Shown here one piece after another: positions 1-6,421 of a stretch of 26,390 nucleotides of DNA; within the stretch, counting starts at the first letter, position 1; every line of letters starts with the position of its first letter. A program made the translations under genes and the position numbers. The stretch is from a virus: the IMG/VR virus record IMGVR_UViG_3300045135_001872, positions 1 to 26,390 of that record. One strand, 5' to 3'. The notes beneath the pieces are model-generated. The model searched no databases. It was not told the DNA's origin and saw nothing but the letters and a program-made list of their open reading frames with translations.

Positions 1-37
1 TCAATTGTGAACCACTTTTTAATTTTTCGTAGCACTA

Positions 38-349
38 TTACTCATGTTCGCCACCAAACGCTCGTGAATTAATTCCGTTATCTACACGATTGGTAAAAAA
101 TGTTGGGTTTGTTCTGGCAACTTCAAAAGTTGACACAGTAATTACTATCGCCGCTAATAATAATGCATGAGCAACCATACTTACGCCCATCACAAACCAA
201 CTTCCTATATACATGCTAAACACGATACACCACATCCATGCTAAAACTTGTAGCACCATGTGACGCACGTTTGTATCTGGGATATGCCTAAGTGGATTGA
301 CGTTCATATTCATGACACCATTCCAACTGTCATAAACTAATTCTCTCAT
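38..349 (-). CDS. Small two-helix membrane protein, function unknown
   Basis: Encodes 103 aa. Two hydrophobic segments are visible (about residues 31-52 and 54-74), separated by a short turn with Gly and Met, so this is probably a two-span inner-membrane protein. The N-terminal part contains the phrase PLRHIPDTNVRHM and the tail after the second helix is polar. Size and two-helix layout would fit a holin, but the gene is far from the endolysin and on the other strand, so I do not assign that role. It is the last gene visible in the leftward operon; the next upstream gene ends only about 10 nt away. Nothing else is recognisable. Confidence 0.6.
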   Translation of the reverse strand: MRELVYDSWNGVMNMNVNPLRHIPDTNVRHMVLQVLAWMWCIVFSMYIGSWFVMGVSMVAHALLLAAIVITVSTFEVARTNPTFFTNRVDNGINSRAFGGEHE

Positions 350-359
350 TTAACTCTCC

Positions 360-608
360 TTATATAAACAGAGAATCATCAATTGATAATTCGTGTGTTT
401 TGCCTTCTATTGTATTCCAGTTAAAGATTCTAAAGTTATCCGCTTCTAAATCCCAAACTAGTTCCATACCGTCTGGATATTGTTGTTCTGAACCTGCACC
501 TGAAACTCTAGTTTCTAAAAATGTTTCTGGTAAATCTGTTAATCTTGCGAACGTCATATGACGTGATTCACCATTTTTCTTTTTAAACGATCCTTTGTAA
601 GCTTTCAT
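360..608 (-). CDS. Small conserved-looking phage protein, function unknown
   Basis: Encodes 82 aa with a predicted beta-rich pattern: a basic N-terminus (MKAYKGSFKKKNGESR), then MTFARLTDLP, and near the end DNFRIFNWNTIEG. Small marine-phage proteins of this 'KGxFxKKxGExRxMxFxRLxDLP ... FRxFNWNT' type are common and uncharacterised (from memory, not searched). The ATG is preceded on the minus strand by an AGG-type ribosome binding site. It sits between two small genes of the leftward operon. No catalytic motif is visible. Confidence 0.65.
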   Translation of the reverse strand: MKAYKGSFKKKNGESRHMTFARLTDLPETFLETRVSGAGSEQQYPDGMELVWDLEADNFRIFNWNTIEGKTHELSIDDSLFI

Positions 609-643
609 AATACCTCCATAAAAAAGGTATCATATCACTTTAA

Positions 644-946
644 TTAACCACTATGCAATCTTAAAGCGTCTTTAAATTGTTTTCTAATATTATTCCATTC
701 TTGCAAAGAGAATCTATAGTGGTATTCATATCTTTCATCAAATAGTTTAACACGGTTTGATAACTTCTGCAAGTTCCAATATCTACCATGAATCGGTCCA
801 TACCAATTTTGTACGTCTTTACTCATAATATGAGCGAATGTTTCTAAATTAAAGATTAAGTTATGAACGTGGTTTTCTGTTATTCTGATTGCCAGAGTTG
901 CGTTGCGTTCGCTGTTGATTTGAACTTTGGTTAGGTCTGTGAACAT
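644..946 (-). CDS. Hypothetical protein overlapping bS21 gene
   Basis: Encodes 100 aa, rich in aromatic and basic residues (NWYGPIHGRYWNLQ; FDERYEYHYRFSLQEW), with no transmembrane segment or recognisable motif. Its 5' 86 nt overlap, in another frame, the 3' end of the bS21 gene, where that gene encodes its low-complexity Asn/Gln/Arg tail. The two are therefore probably translationally coupled, and the tail of bS21 is constrained by this coding overlap. Function unknown. Confidence 0.6.
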   Translation of the reverse strand: MFTDLTKVQINSERNATLAIRITENHVHNLIFNLETFAHIMSKDVQNWYGPIHGRYWNLQKLSNRVKLFDERYEYHYRFSLQEWNNIRKQFKDALRLHSG

Positions 947-1214
947 TCTTTTTCTTACGATTATTACGAATTTGATTACGCTCTTCGCGTATGAATTTTT
1001 GCTCTAGTTGAATACGTTTCTTTTCCCAACGTTTACGACCAGCTTTTGCGTCTAAACGTTTTTGTTCACCTTTTGATCTAAAATACTGATTTTCTCTAAC
1101 CTCTTTCATTATGCCTTCATTAAGCATTTTTTTCTTTAATATTCTAAGAGCTTTATTTACATCATTATTCTTTACATATATCTTCATTTGGCTATCAGAT
1201 GATGAAGCAGACAT
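861..1214 (-). CDS. rpsU: Phage-encoded small ribosomal subunit protein bS21 with basic C-terminal extension
   Basis: Encodes 117 aa. Residues about 10-67 match the bS21 family: MKIYVKNNDVNKALRILKKK, then an ENQYFRSKGEQKR segment equivalent to the family's 'RRExYEKPxxxRKR' stretch. bS21 helps the 30S subunit pair with mRNA during initiation; phage bS21 genes are established in pelagiphages and other aquatic phages and are thought to enter host ribosomes. Host bS21 is about 70 aa, so here there is a short N-terminal addition (SASSSDSQ) and about 45 extra residues ending in a low-complexity Asn/Gln/Arg tail. I chose the ATG at 1214 because AGGAA lies about 9 nt upstream; starting at residue 10 is possible but has no good ribosome binding site. 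Confidence 0.85.
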   Translation of the reverse strand: MSASSSDSQMKIYVKNNDVNKALRILKKKMLNEGIMKEVRENQYFRSKGEQKRLDAKAGRKRWEKKRIQLEQKFIREERNQIRNNRKKKNVHRPNQSSNQQRTQRNSGNQNNRKPRS

Positions 1215-1242
1215 AGTTTAAATTTCCTGTAAAGTACTGCAT
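1195..1242 (-). CDS. Possible 15-codon leader ORF ahead of bS21
   Basis: On the minus strand an ATG at 1242, preceded by an AGAGGAAG-type ribosome binding site, opens a 15-codon frame (MQYFTGNLNYVCFII) that runs over the bS21 start and stops at 1195. Its ribosome binding site is better than that of bS21 itself, so it could serve translational coupling or autoregulation. This may be chance; there is no independent support. Confidence 0.25.
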   Translation of the reverse strand: MQYFTGNLNYVCFII

Positions 1243-1264
1243 CCAAATTAATTCTTCCTCTTTG

Positions 1265-1290
1265 GTTAAAAATATGCTAATTATATTAGC
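1265..1290 (-). terminator. Intrinsic terminator-like hairpin after the radical SAM gene
   Basis: Read on the minus strand, directly after the radical SAM stop codon, there is a perfect inverted repeat GCTAAT-ATA-ATTAGC followed by ATATTTTT. It is short and AT-rich, so it may be weak. A TATAAT sequence lies inside the hairpin, but no convincing -35 sits 17 nt upstream of it. Confidence 0.45.
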
Positions 1291-2148
1291 TCAGTATTCA
1301 TATCTTTTAAAAACTTCTTTTGAGTGTTTTTTGTCTGGATTTGAAGGACACATTCCACAAATCCATTCATCCTCGTTTTTAAAAAACTGTTTTATTTTAT
1401 CTAGTGAATCGGTTGGTTCAATACCCTTATATTTAGAGTAAGGTTTCCAATCGGGATCATCTAATAAATTATATTTAGATAAAAAGTCATTTAAATAAGT
1501 AATAGCTCCACATTTGTGAAGCTTACCATGATAAAGTTGAACGCTATGTTTTGATACACAATTTTTCCAGCTTTCTCGTGGCTTTTCATCCTTGTATGGT
1601 TTTGCGTTAAATCCGTTACCAGTATAAGTTTTATACCAGTGACCTCTCATATCTCTGATTTCTACTTCTATGCCATCATAATCAAAAACAGTTCTAAACC
1701 ATGTTTTCTTTTTTAGGGTTGCTATTCCCCAATTGTTTAAATATTTTAACTCACTTTTGAATTTTTTTAAATATCTTTTTTCGTCTGAGTGTAGGGTAAT
1801 GACCAAAGTGCAGTTATTTTTTATTAGGTTATCCTGTAACCATTCGTGTTTCGAAAGCGTAAACCCGTTAGTAAATAGTTTGATAGTTGAGTGTGGAAAT
1901 AGCTCTCTATATGTATCAACTATTTTTTCACATTGTTTGTTAAGAAGTGGTTCACCTCCAAGTAAATTTATTCTCTCTGGTCTGAGTATTTTAGACCAAG
2001 GTTCCGCCCATTCATATAAGGTATCTACTGAAAAAACTTCAGTAAAACCATAGTTTGACCAATGATTACAACCGTCACAGTTTAGATTACAACGATTAGC
2101 TACATGAATATCAATCATATAACAATCTATTAAATTATTAATACTCAT
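1291..2148 (-). CDS. Radical SAM enzyme with C-terminal extra Cys cluster
   Basis: Encodes 285 aa. The radical SAM signature C-x3-C-x2-C is at residues 20-27 (CNLNCDGC), followed by the SAM-binding GGEP motif at 64-67. The C-terminal third holds further cysteines (NCVSKH, HKCGAI and ICGMCPS), consistent with an auxiliary Fe-S site of SPASM/Twitch type (family knowledge). Such enzymes use a 5'-deoxyadenosyl radical to modify peptides, nucleosides or sugars; the substrate cannot be read here. The start overlaps the end of the aminotransferase gene by 11 nt, so the two enzymes are probably co-translated and may act in one pathway. A hairpin and T-run lies just past its stop. Confidence 0.88.
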   Translation of the reverse strand: MSINNLIDCYMIDIHVANRCNLNCDGCNHWSNYGFTEVFSVDTLYEWAEPWSKILRPERINLLGGEPLLNKQCEKIVDTYRELFPHSTIKLFTNGFTLSKHEWLQDNLIKNNCTLVITLHSDEKRYLKKFKSELKYLNNWGIATLKKKTWFRTVFDYDGIEVEIRDMRGHWYKTYTGNGFNAKPYKDEKPRESWKNCVSKHSVQLYHGKLHKCGAITYLNDFLSKYNLLDDPDWKPYSKYKGIEPTDSLDKIKQFFKNEDEWICGMCPSNPDKKHSKEVFKRYEY

Positions 2149-3205
2149 TTATAGTTTTAATTAACCTCTCTAAGTCTTGTTCACTTAGAAATGCATGACA
2201 AGGAATAAAGGCAACACTTTCTTGAAAAATTTTAGTATTTTCAAGATGATTACTTTTGGTTGCATACTTGGTTGTATTTGCTAGTATTTTGTGCTTTTTA
2301 CAATAATCAACAAACTCTTGGACAGGTACATCTACTTTTAATCCATATTTAAGATTAGTAATATTATTACCTTTTATTCTCCCAAATTTAAGCTCAGACT
2401 CTAATATAAGAGCAACGTCTTGTCTTTTTTCTCTTAATCTATCTTTTTTAATTAGTTCTATGTCTTTTAACAACACTGCGCATGACGTATTATCTAAATA
2501 CGACTTAGTACCAGAAAAATTATTACTTTGATAATGTTTAGTCATTTGCGTCAAAATTTGTCCATAATGATTAGAATTACAACAAATTGCACCACCGCTA
2601 CCAAGCGTACCTGGATTTTTTGTAAAATCATAGGAAAAACACGCTATATCTCCGCCTGTTCCAGGTATGTAAGCTGTAGATTCATTAATTATAAAGGTAG
2701 GAGCTGCATCTTCTATTACTTTTATGTCTTTGCTTTTACACAAACTTAAAATTTTAGAAGGGTCATACGAACACCCAAAATTGTAAACTAAGCAAATAGC
2801 AGAAGGACTTTCTTGCCTTTTATCTTCTAATCGTTCTTCTAGTTTTACCAAATCTATATTACCCGTCTCGTCAATATCAACTAGTTCTATTCTTCTATGT
2901 AAATATAAAGGTGCATTTTCAATTGCTCTCCACCCGTAAGAAGGAAGCAATATTAGGTCACCTGGTTTAGTTAAGACAGAGTATGCCATTTGTAATGAAT
3001 CAGTACAGCAATTTGTCATAAACCACCACTTAAAATTATAAGGTTGGTTAAGTGTTGTGATTAGTTCTGATTGAATTTTGCCTACTTCACGCCCGTCTTC
3101 CGTTTGCCAAGGATAATCTACGGCATCTGAAATAGCTCTTAAGTAGTCTACTTTATATTTTGAAAGTCTTTGTTTGTGCGGAATGCAGGATATGGTAGTT
3201 GACAT
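2138..3205 (-). CDS. DegT/DnrJ/EryC1/StrS-type PLP aminotransferase
   Basis: Encodes 355 aa, near the family's usual 360-400. Fold-type I PLP features are visible: TNCCTDSLQMA for the phosphate-binding loop (about residues 65-75), VIEDAAPTF for the Asp that contacts the pyridine nitrogen (about 164-172; the family's usual Gln or His after DAA is Pro here), and the Schiff-base Lys near 196 within SYDFTKNPGTLGSGGAI. Family members transaminate keto-sugars, commonly UDP- or dTDP-linked, for surface glycans. I chose the ATG at 3205, which overlaps the upstream stop by one base (TGATG), over a TTG one codon earlier. It is coupled to the downstream radical SAM gene by an 11-nt overlap. The altered motif leaves the substrate class open. 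Confidence 0.85.
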   Translation of the reverse strand: MSTTISCIPHKQRLSKYKVDYLRAISDAVDYPWQTEDGREVGKIQSELITTLNQPYNFKWWFMTNCCTDSLQMAYSVLTKPGDLILLPSYGWRAIENAPLYLHRRIELVDIDETGNIDLVKLEERLEDKRQESPSAICLVYNFGCSYDPSKILSLCKSKDIKVIEDAAPTFIINESTAYIPGTGGDIACFSYDFTKNPGTLGSGGAICCNSNHYGQILTQMTKHYQSNNFSGTKSYLDNTSCAVLLKDIELIKKDRLREKRQDVALILESELKFGRIKGNNITNLKYGLKVDVPVQEFVDYCKKHKILANTTKYATKSNHLENTKIFQESVAFIPCHAFLSEQDLERLIKTINEY

Positions 3206-3471
3206 CAAGAACCTATGGCGGCTTTAATCCAATCTACTATTTCAGAATGTTCACGCTTTGCATGTTTGAGTAACATTCTTGCGTCGTCTTTGAACAACAT
3301 AATACAAGGCATTCTTTTTGGAGTTTTAGAGTAGAGAGCTAGTCGAGAATCATCGTCTTCAGCAAGTTCAGTGGTAACGTCTGGAAGTGCATTTTCTATT
3401 GCTAACTTCTGTTCATTCATGTATTGTCTTAATAGATCATTTGTAAAAAATACAGCTTTGTAGTTAGCCAT
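3205..3471 (-). CDS. Small thioredoxin-fold-like protein lacking CxxC
   Basis: Encodes 88 aa. The C-terminal half, KTPKRMPCIMLFKDDARMLL, resembles the cis-Pro and following strand of thioredoxin-like proteins ('TPTxxLFKDG'), followed by an amphipathic helix. No CxxC redox pair is present, so if the fold is right it is not a conventional thiol reductase. The gene sits between a coiled-coil protein (8-nt overlap) and the aminotransferase (1-nt overlap) in the leftward operon. The fold suggestion is weak and rests on one local motif. Confidence 0.45.
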   Translation of the reverse strand: MANYKAVFFTNDLLRQYMNEQKLAIENALPDVTTELAEDDDSRLALYSKTPKRMPCIMLFKDDARMLLKHAKREHSEIVDWIKAAIGS

Positions 3472-3646
3472 TTATCTGACTCCTGAGTTCATCTAAATCG
3501 CTCATTAGTTGAACGACTTGAGATCTAAGTTCATTGATCTCTTGATGCAAATAATTTATGTCGCCTCCTAGATCGTTGGCGACTTCATGAATTGTACTAT
3601 GTAACTCTTTCGCTTCCATGCGAACATATTTTTCGGTTGCATACAT
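3464..3646 (-). CDS. Small coiled-coil protein, first gene of the leftward operon
   Basis: Encodes 60 aa, almost wholly helical with hydrophobic heptad spacing in LHQEINELRSQVVQLMSDL, suggesting an oligomerising coiled coil. Function unknown. Its ATG lies only 6 nt downstream of a good -10 element (TAGAAT) on the same strand, so its message may be leaderless. It overlaps the next gene by 8 nt. Confidence 0.6.
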   Translation of the reverse strand: MYATEKYVRMEAKELHSTIHEVANDLGGDINYLHQEINELRSQVVQLMSDLDELRSQING

Positions 3647-3652
3647 GTCTAT

Positions 3653-3681
3653 ATTCTATATATAATTATCTAACAAGTCAA
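3653..3681 (-). promoter_or_regulatory. Sigma70-type promoter for the leftward operon
   Basis: On the minus strand TTGACT (3681-3676) and TAGAAT (3658-3653) are separated by 17 nt. The -10 ends 6 nt before the ATG at 3646, so transcription would begin at or very near the start codon. Confidence 0.6.
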
Positions 3682-3698
3682 GAAATAATTGTCTTGTT
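3672..3698. repeat. Inverted repeat between divergent operons
   Basis: AACAAGTCAA and TTGTCTTGTT form imperfect inverted arms (one T:T mismatch) around a 7-nt centre. The left arm contains the minus-strand -35. The right arm holds TTGTCT, which has TAATAA 16 nt downstream on the plus strand (3711-3716), a weak candidate for the divergent promoter. No T-run follows on either side, so it is more likely an operator or paired promoter element than a terminator. Confidence 0.4.
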
Positions 3699-3726
3699 AC
3701 TATTTAACCATAATAAGGAATGACGA

Positions 3727-3909
3727 ATGCACAAACGTCCATCACTCTCAGAGGCAAAAGCAGTCCTCTCTCAACACTCACCTGAAACAATGGAAGAATA
3801 CTATGAACTCAAAGAATCGCATGGTGAATTCTTTGCTGCTCGCTTTATTGTAGACATTGTTGATCACTATAATCATTTAAAAGAATTAAAGAATACTGTT
3901 AATGGCTAA
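3727..3909 (+). CDS. Small hypothetical protein
   Basis: Encodes 60 aa, mainly helical and acidic (LSEAKAVLSQHSPETMEEYY), with no recognisable motif. AAGGA lies 7 nt upstream of the ATG. First gene of the rightward group, facing the leftward operon. It overlaps the following SGNH-like gene by 8 nt, so the two are probably co-translated. Function unknown. Confidence 0.6.
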   Translation: MHKRPSLSEAKAVLSQHSPETMEEYYELKESHGEFFAARFIVDIVDHYNHLKELKNTVNG

Positions 3910-4480
3910 AACTATAAACTTTTGTGGTGACTCTTTTTGTGCAAGTCCAAAACCTGATTCTTGGGTGGTGAAACTGTCTGAAAGTCTTAACGCAAATATT
4001 GTTGGATTAGGCGGTAGTGGTACTGCTCATGAACACGCCATAAAAACCTTTGACTTATCTGCTGACTATACAGTTTTTTGTTGGACAGAGGCTCATAGAC
4101 TGTATCATGAGGAGTACGCACTCAACATGGCTAGTGTAGAAACTTTAAGGCTATTTCCTGATAGTGAAGTGTATCAGGCAGCACATCTTTTTTACAAGCA
4201 TCTTCACGACTTTGAGCTGTTTGAAAAAAGACAGATTAGAGATTTATACTGGTTTGATCATGAAATACTAAAACACTACAAAGGTGTTTGTATACACCTG
4301 TGGTCTTTCAAACATCTTTATACTTTTAACTACGGAATTAACATCAATCATGTTTTATCACACTTAAAAGCAAAAGATCAAACACAAGGAGACTTATACA
4401 ACCATTTAAATATTGAAACTAATACACTTTTAGCAAACAAACTCAATAACATTATAAGGAGTAATAATGGCCAAAGCTAA
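3902..4480 (+). CDS. SGNH-hydrolase-like protein
   Basis: Encodes 192 aa. The N-terminus INFCGDSFCAS carries the GDS block I with the candidate nucleophile Ser. A Gly-rich block (VGLGGSGTAHEH) follows near residue 35, and a late His in DLYNHLN could be the block V catalytic His. SGNH enzymes are esterases, acyltransferases or deacetylases, often acting on glycans or lipids (family knowledge). No signal peptide is visible, so it acts in the cytoplasm or on the virion. Two more SGNH-like genes lie at 5758-6417 and 6410-7045. It overlaps the next gene by 14 nt. Confidence 0.6.
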   Translation: MAKTINFCGDSFCASPKPDSWVVKLSESLNANIVGLGGSGTAHEHAIKTFDLSADYTVFCWTEAHRLYHEEYALNMASVETLRLFPDSEVYQAAHLFYKHLHDFELFEKRQIRDLYWFDHEILKHYKGVCIHLWSFKHLYTFNYGININHVLSHLKAKDQTQGDLYNHLNIETNTLLANKLNNIIRSNNGQS

Positions 4481-4781
4481 ACAAACACCTTTCATGCCGT
4501 CTGGATACTCAGACTGGCCTATTCGTCGTTGCATCGCGGAAGCGGTCAATGTGTGTCGATATTCACCTTGGAAAGCCCATGAGTGGATGGAAGAAGCACG
4601 TAACCGCATTTCAATGGAATATCCATTTTTTGATGAATATGACAATGCGGTAGATACTATCAATCGCACTTGGCGCTCATTTGAAAAGTATCAGTGGTAT
4701 GACGCTCGTGAATTTTGGAAACGAGGTAACGTATCAAGTCCAGCGCAATATTTAAAACGAATAGATGAAGACTTTTCATAA
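4467..4781 (+). CDS. Hypothetical protein
   Basis: Encodes 104 aa, soluble and rich in Trp, Tyr and charged residues (SPWKAHEWMEEARNRI; RTWRSFEKYQWYDAREFW). AAGGAG precedes the ATG by 4 nt, which fixes the start inside the end of the SGNH-like gene. No known domain recognised. A promoter-like sequence follows its stop. Confidence 0.6.
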   Translation: MAKAKQTPFMPSGYSDWPIRRCIAEAVNVCRYSPWKAHEWMEEARNRISMEYPFFDEYDNAVDTINRTWRSFEKYQWYDAREFWKRGNVSSPAQYLKRIDEDFS

Positions 4782-4797
4782 TGTATAAAAATTTCGT

Positions 4798-4826
4798 TTG
4801 CAATTCCACCAATTTTCTGCTATTAA
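4798..4826 (+). promoter_or_regulatory. Sigma70-type promoter, extended -10
   Basis: TTGCAA (4798-4803), a 17-nt spacer, then TATTAA (4821-4826) preceded by TG at positions typical of an extended -10. The downstream gene starts at 4839 after an AGAGG ribosome binding site, giving a very short leader. Confidence 0.55.
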
Positions 4827-4838
4827 TTAGAGGTAAAA

Positions 4839-5213
4839 ATGTTTTTTAAATTGACATCACGCAATGCCTACCGTGATCTAGTCCGTAATTGCCGTCGCAT
4901 CTGCCTTTCTGAGTTAAGTGATAACGAGAAAAGCGAAGCTTTTCAAGAGCTGTTTAAGCTACTTTCTCCAAAGTTAGACGAAACAGAGCGTTCACTAAAC
5001 TCTCAGACAGCTTATGCACGGCGTTGTGAGCATTGGAACAGCCTTGATACAGCTTCAATCAAGCGTGTCACTACTGAAAAAAATCCTTGGCTCCTGTTCA
5101 AACGTGAGTTTGTTAACGCTATGAGCCAGCCTGTTGAGTTTCACGCGAAGCGTGTGAGCGTAGCTCTAGCGTGGTTCTATGCCACGCCCTACAAGGATGA
5201 TTGGGTTCAATGA
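4839..5213 (+). CDS. Hypothetical protein
   Basis: Encodes 124 aa, helical and basic with many Arg and Asn (RNAYRDLVRNCRRICLSEL). No signal peptide, membrane span or catalytic motif is visible. AGAGG lies upstream of the ATG, directly after a promoter-like element, so this is the first gene of a transcript that continues into the next gene through an ATGA overlap at 5210-5213. Function unknown. Confidence 0.6.
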   Translation: MFFKLTSRNAYRDLVRNCRRICLSELSDNEKSEAFQELFKLLSPKLDETERSLNSQTAYARRCEHWNSLDTASIKRVTTEKNPWLLFKREFVNAMSQPVEFHAKRVSVALAWFYATPYKDDWVQ

Positions 5214-5542
5214 CAGATGATGAAGCTGTAAGTTTAGTTTGGAAGATTCTAGGTGGTATGCCAGTTGAAGTGTTTGATGAAGATGACGGTTCAGTTTGGG
5301 AAAATACCATGTGGGAACTAGTGCGCCCTCGACCGGAGGGAGACTACGCGGGGACGCGTGCCATTGGATCTGCCAATCTTATCACTGCACTCAATATGTT
5401 GCATCAAAAACTGCTTATCAAAAACAATGACCCATCTGCTGATGCCATGAAAACCTTTAATCAAGTCATGACACAGCTTCAAGAGAAGCGACTCATTCGT
5501 CGCAAACCCGAAAAAGTAAGAGAAACCTTCAAAATCATATGA
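5210..5542 (+). CDS. Hypothetical protein
   Basis: Encodes 110 aa. I chose the ATG at 5210, which forms an ATGA overlap with the upstream stop, rather than an in-frame TTG at 5201. The N-terminal half is acidic (PVEVFDEDDGSVWENTMWEL), and the C-terminus is a basic helix (LIRRKPEKVRETFKII). No known domain recognised. Confidence 0.6.
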   Translation: MTDDEAVSLVWKILGGMPVEVFDEDDGSVWENTMWELVRPRPEGDYAGTRAIGSANLITALNMLHQKLLIKNNDPSADAMKTFNQVMTQLQEKRLIRRKPEKVRETFKII

Positions 5543-5549
5543 GGATTTA

Positions 5550-5786
5550 ATGGAAAAAGTATTACAAGAAGAAGTTCGTAAAGAAATTTCTCGCATTGTC
5601 GATTTGATGGTTCAGGCTGATTCTATTCGTGAGTCAATTGCTGAACTCAAGAAAGACATTAAAAATGAATATGCAATCCCTGTTACTACTATCACTAAAG
5701 TTGCAACGATTATTCGTAAACAAAACTTAGCTGAAGAAGAAGAAAAATGGGAAGAAATCAAAGAGTGGGTTGATATCTGTTCATAA
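5550..5786 (+). CDS. Small helical protein resembling T4 DsbA dsDNA-binding protein
   Basis: Encodes 78 aa, all helical: a first helix with RKEISRIVDLMVQADSIRE, then IAELKKDIKNEYAIP, then a turn and a third acidic helix. The pattern 'I.ELxKDIKxEYxIPxTxxxKVAxI' resembles small DsbA-like DNA-binding proteins of T4-related phages, which T4 uses near late promoters (family knowledge; similarity judged by eye). Its 3' end overlaps the convergent SGNH gene by 29 bp, leaving no room for a terminator between them. Confidence 0.5.
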   Translation: MEKVLQEEVRKEISRIVDLMVQADSIRESIAELKKDIKNEYAIPVTTITKVATIIRKQNLAEEEEKWEEIKEWVDICS

Positions 5787-6417
5787 TCAACTTGGTCAAA
5801 GCTTTATGACACTTAGCCCCAGCATGTGAATTGTCTGGGGCAAAGTTTTTATGTTTTTCACTATCTAGATGATATTCTACATAATCATCTGTTAGTTCAC
5901 TTAAATAAGGTTGTAGATGCTTAAAACAACTGTGGTGTATAACAGGTATTTTAGCACGTTGACACAATATAATTTGTTTTGCTACTGCACCACTCCAAAG
6001 TCGTTTTACTAATTCTTCTTCAGAATAGTATAACATACCTGCCCCGTGCCAAGCTGCTTTGTGTTCAGGAGTCTTTTTTCGGGTGTTGCTTAGTATTTGC
6101 TCAGAGAATATCCAGTTGCGATAGGTTTTACCATACTTCTCAATCCAGTTTGCTACTAAAAAACCTTGTATTTGGTTGCGTCTAAAATCCCAAACTTGCC
6201 ACCTGTATTCACTTGTATGACCGATGATTATCAAATCAGGATTTAGCTTGACAGCTTGCTCAACTTGTGCTGTAATAAGGTATTCCGAAGCGCCACTTTG
6301 AGATAGATTCTTAAGGTCTGCATCTAATAGTTTTGATACTAAATAGGGATATGCTTGATTTTTATTTTCAAGACCTTCACCTTCTGTATAACTGTCACCG
6401 CATGTAATTATGAGCAT
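5758..6417 (-). CDS. SGNH-family hydrolase
   Basis: Encodes 219 aa. Block I is explicit near the N-terminus (CGDSYTEGEG, candidate nucleophile Ser at about residue 9), block II is probably LSQSGASEYL, block III may lie in IIIGHTSEYRW, and block V is APDNSHAG near the C-terminus, giving the catalytic Asp-x-x-His. This is a full SGNH set for a small lone domain. It has no signal peptide. It is the only minus-strand gene in this part of the window. Its start codon overlaps that of a plus-strand SGNH-like gene, and its end overlaps the DsbA-like gene. The substrate is unknown; esterase or O-acetyl-type activity on a glycan is typical for the family. Confidence 0.75.
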   Translation of the reverse strand: MLIITCGDSYTEGEGLENKNQAYPYLVSKLLDADLKNLSQSGASEYLITAQVEQAVKLNPDLIIIGHTSEYRWQVWDFRRNQIQGFLVANWIEKYGKTYRNWIFSEQILSNTRKKTPEHKAAWHGAGMLYYSEEELVKRLWSGAVAKQIILCQRAKIPVIHHSCFKHLQPYLSELTDDYVEYHLDSEKHKNFAPDNSHAGAKCHKALTKLIMNRYQPTL

Positions 6418-6421
6418 AATT
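6406..6421. repeat. Palindrome containing both start codons of two divergent SGNH-like genes
   Basis: AATTATG-AG-CATAATT is a perfect 7-nt inverted repeat around a 2-nt centre. The ATG in the left arm starts the plus-strand gene (6410) and the CAT in the right arm is the minus-strand start codon (6417). Each gene's promoter must therefore lie inside the coding region of the other. Confidence 0.7.

Noticed and set aside
1733-2053. 106-aa plus-strand frame
   Set aside because: Lies wholly opposite the radical SAM gene, which has clear motifs; composition is that of a shadow.
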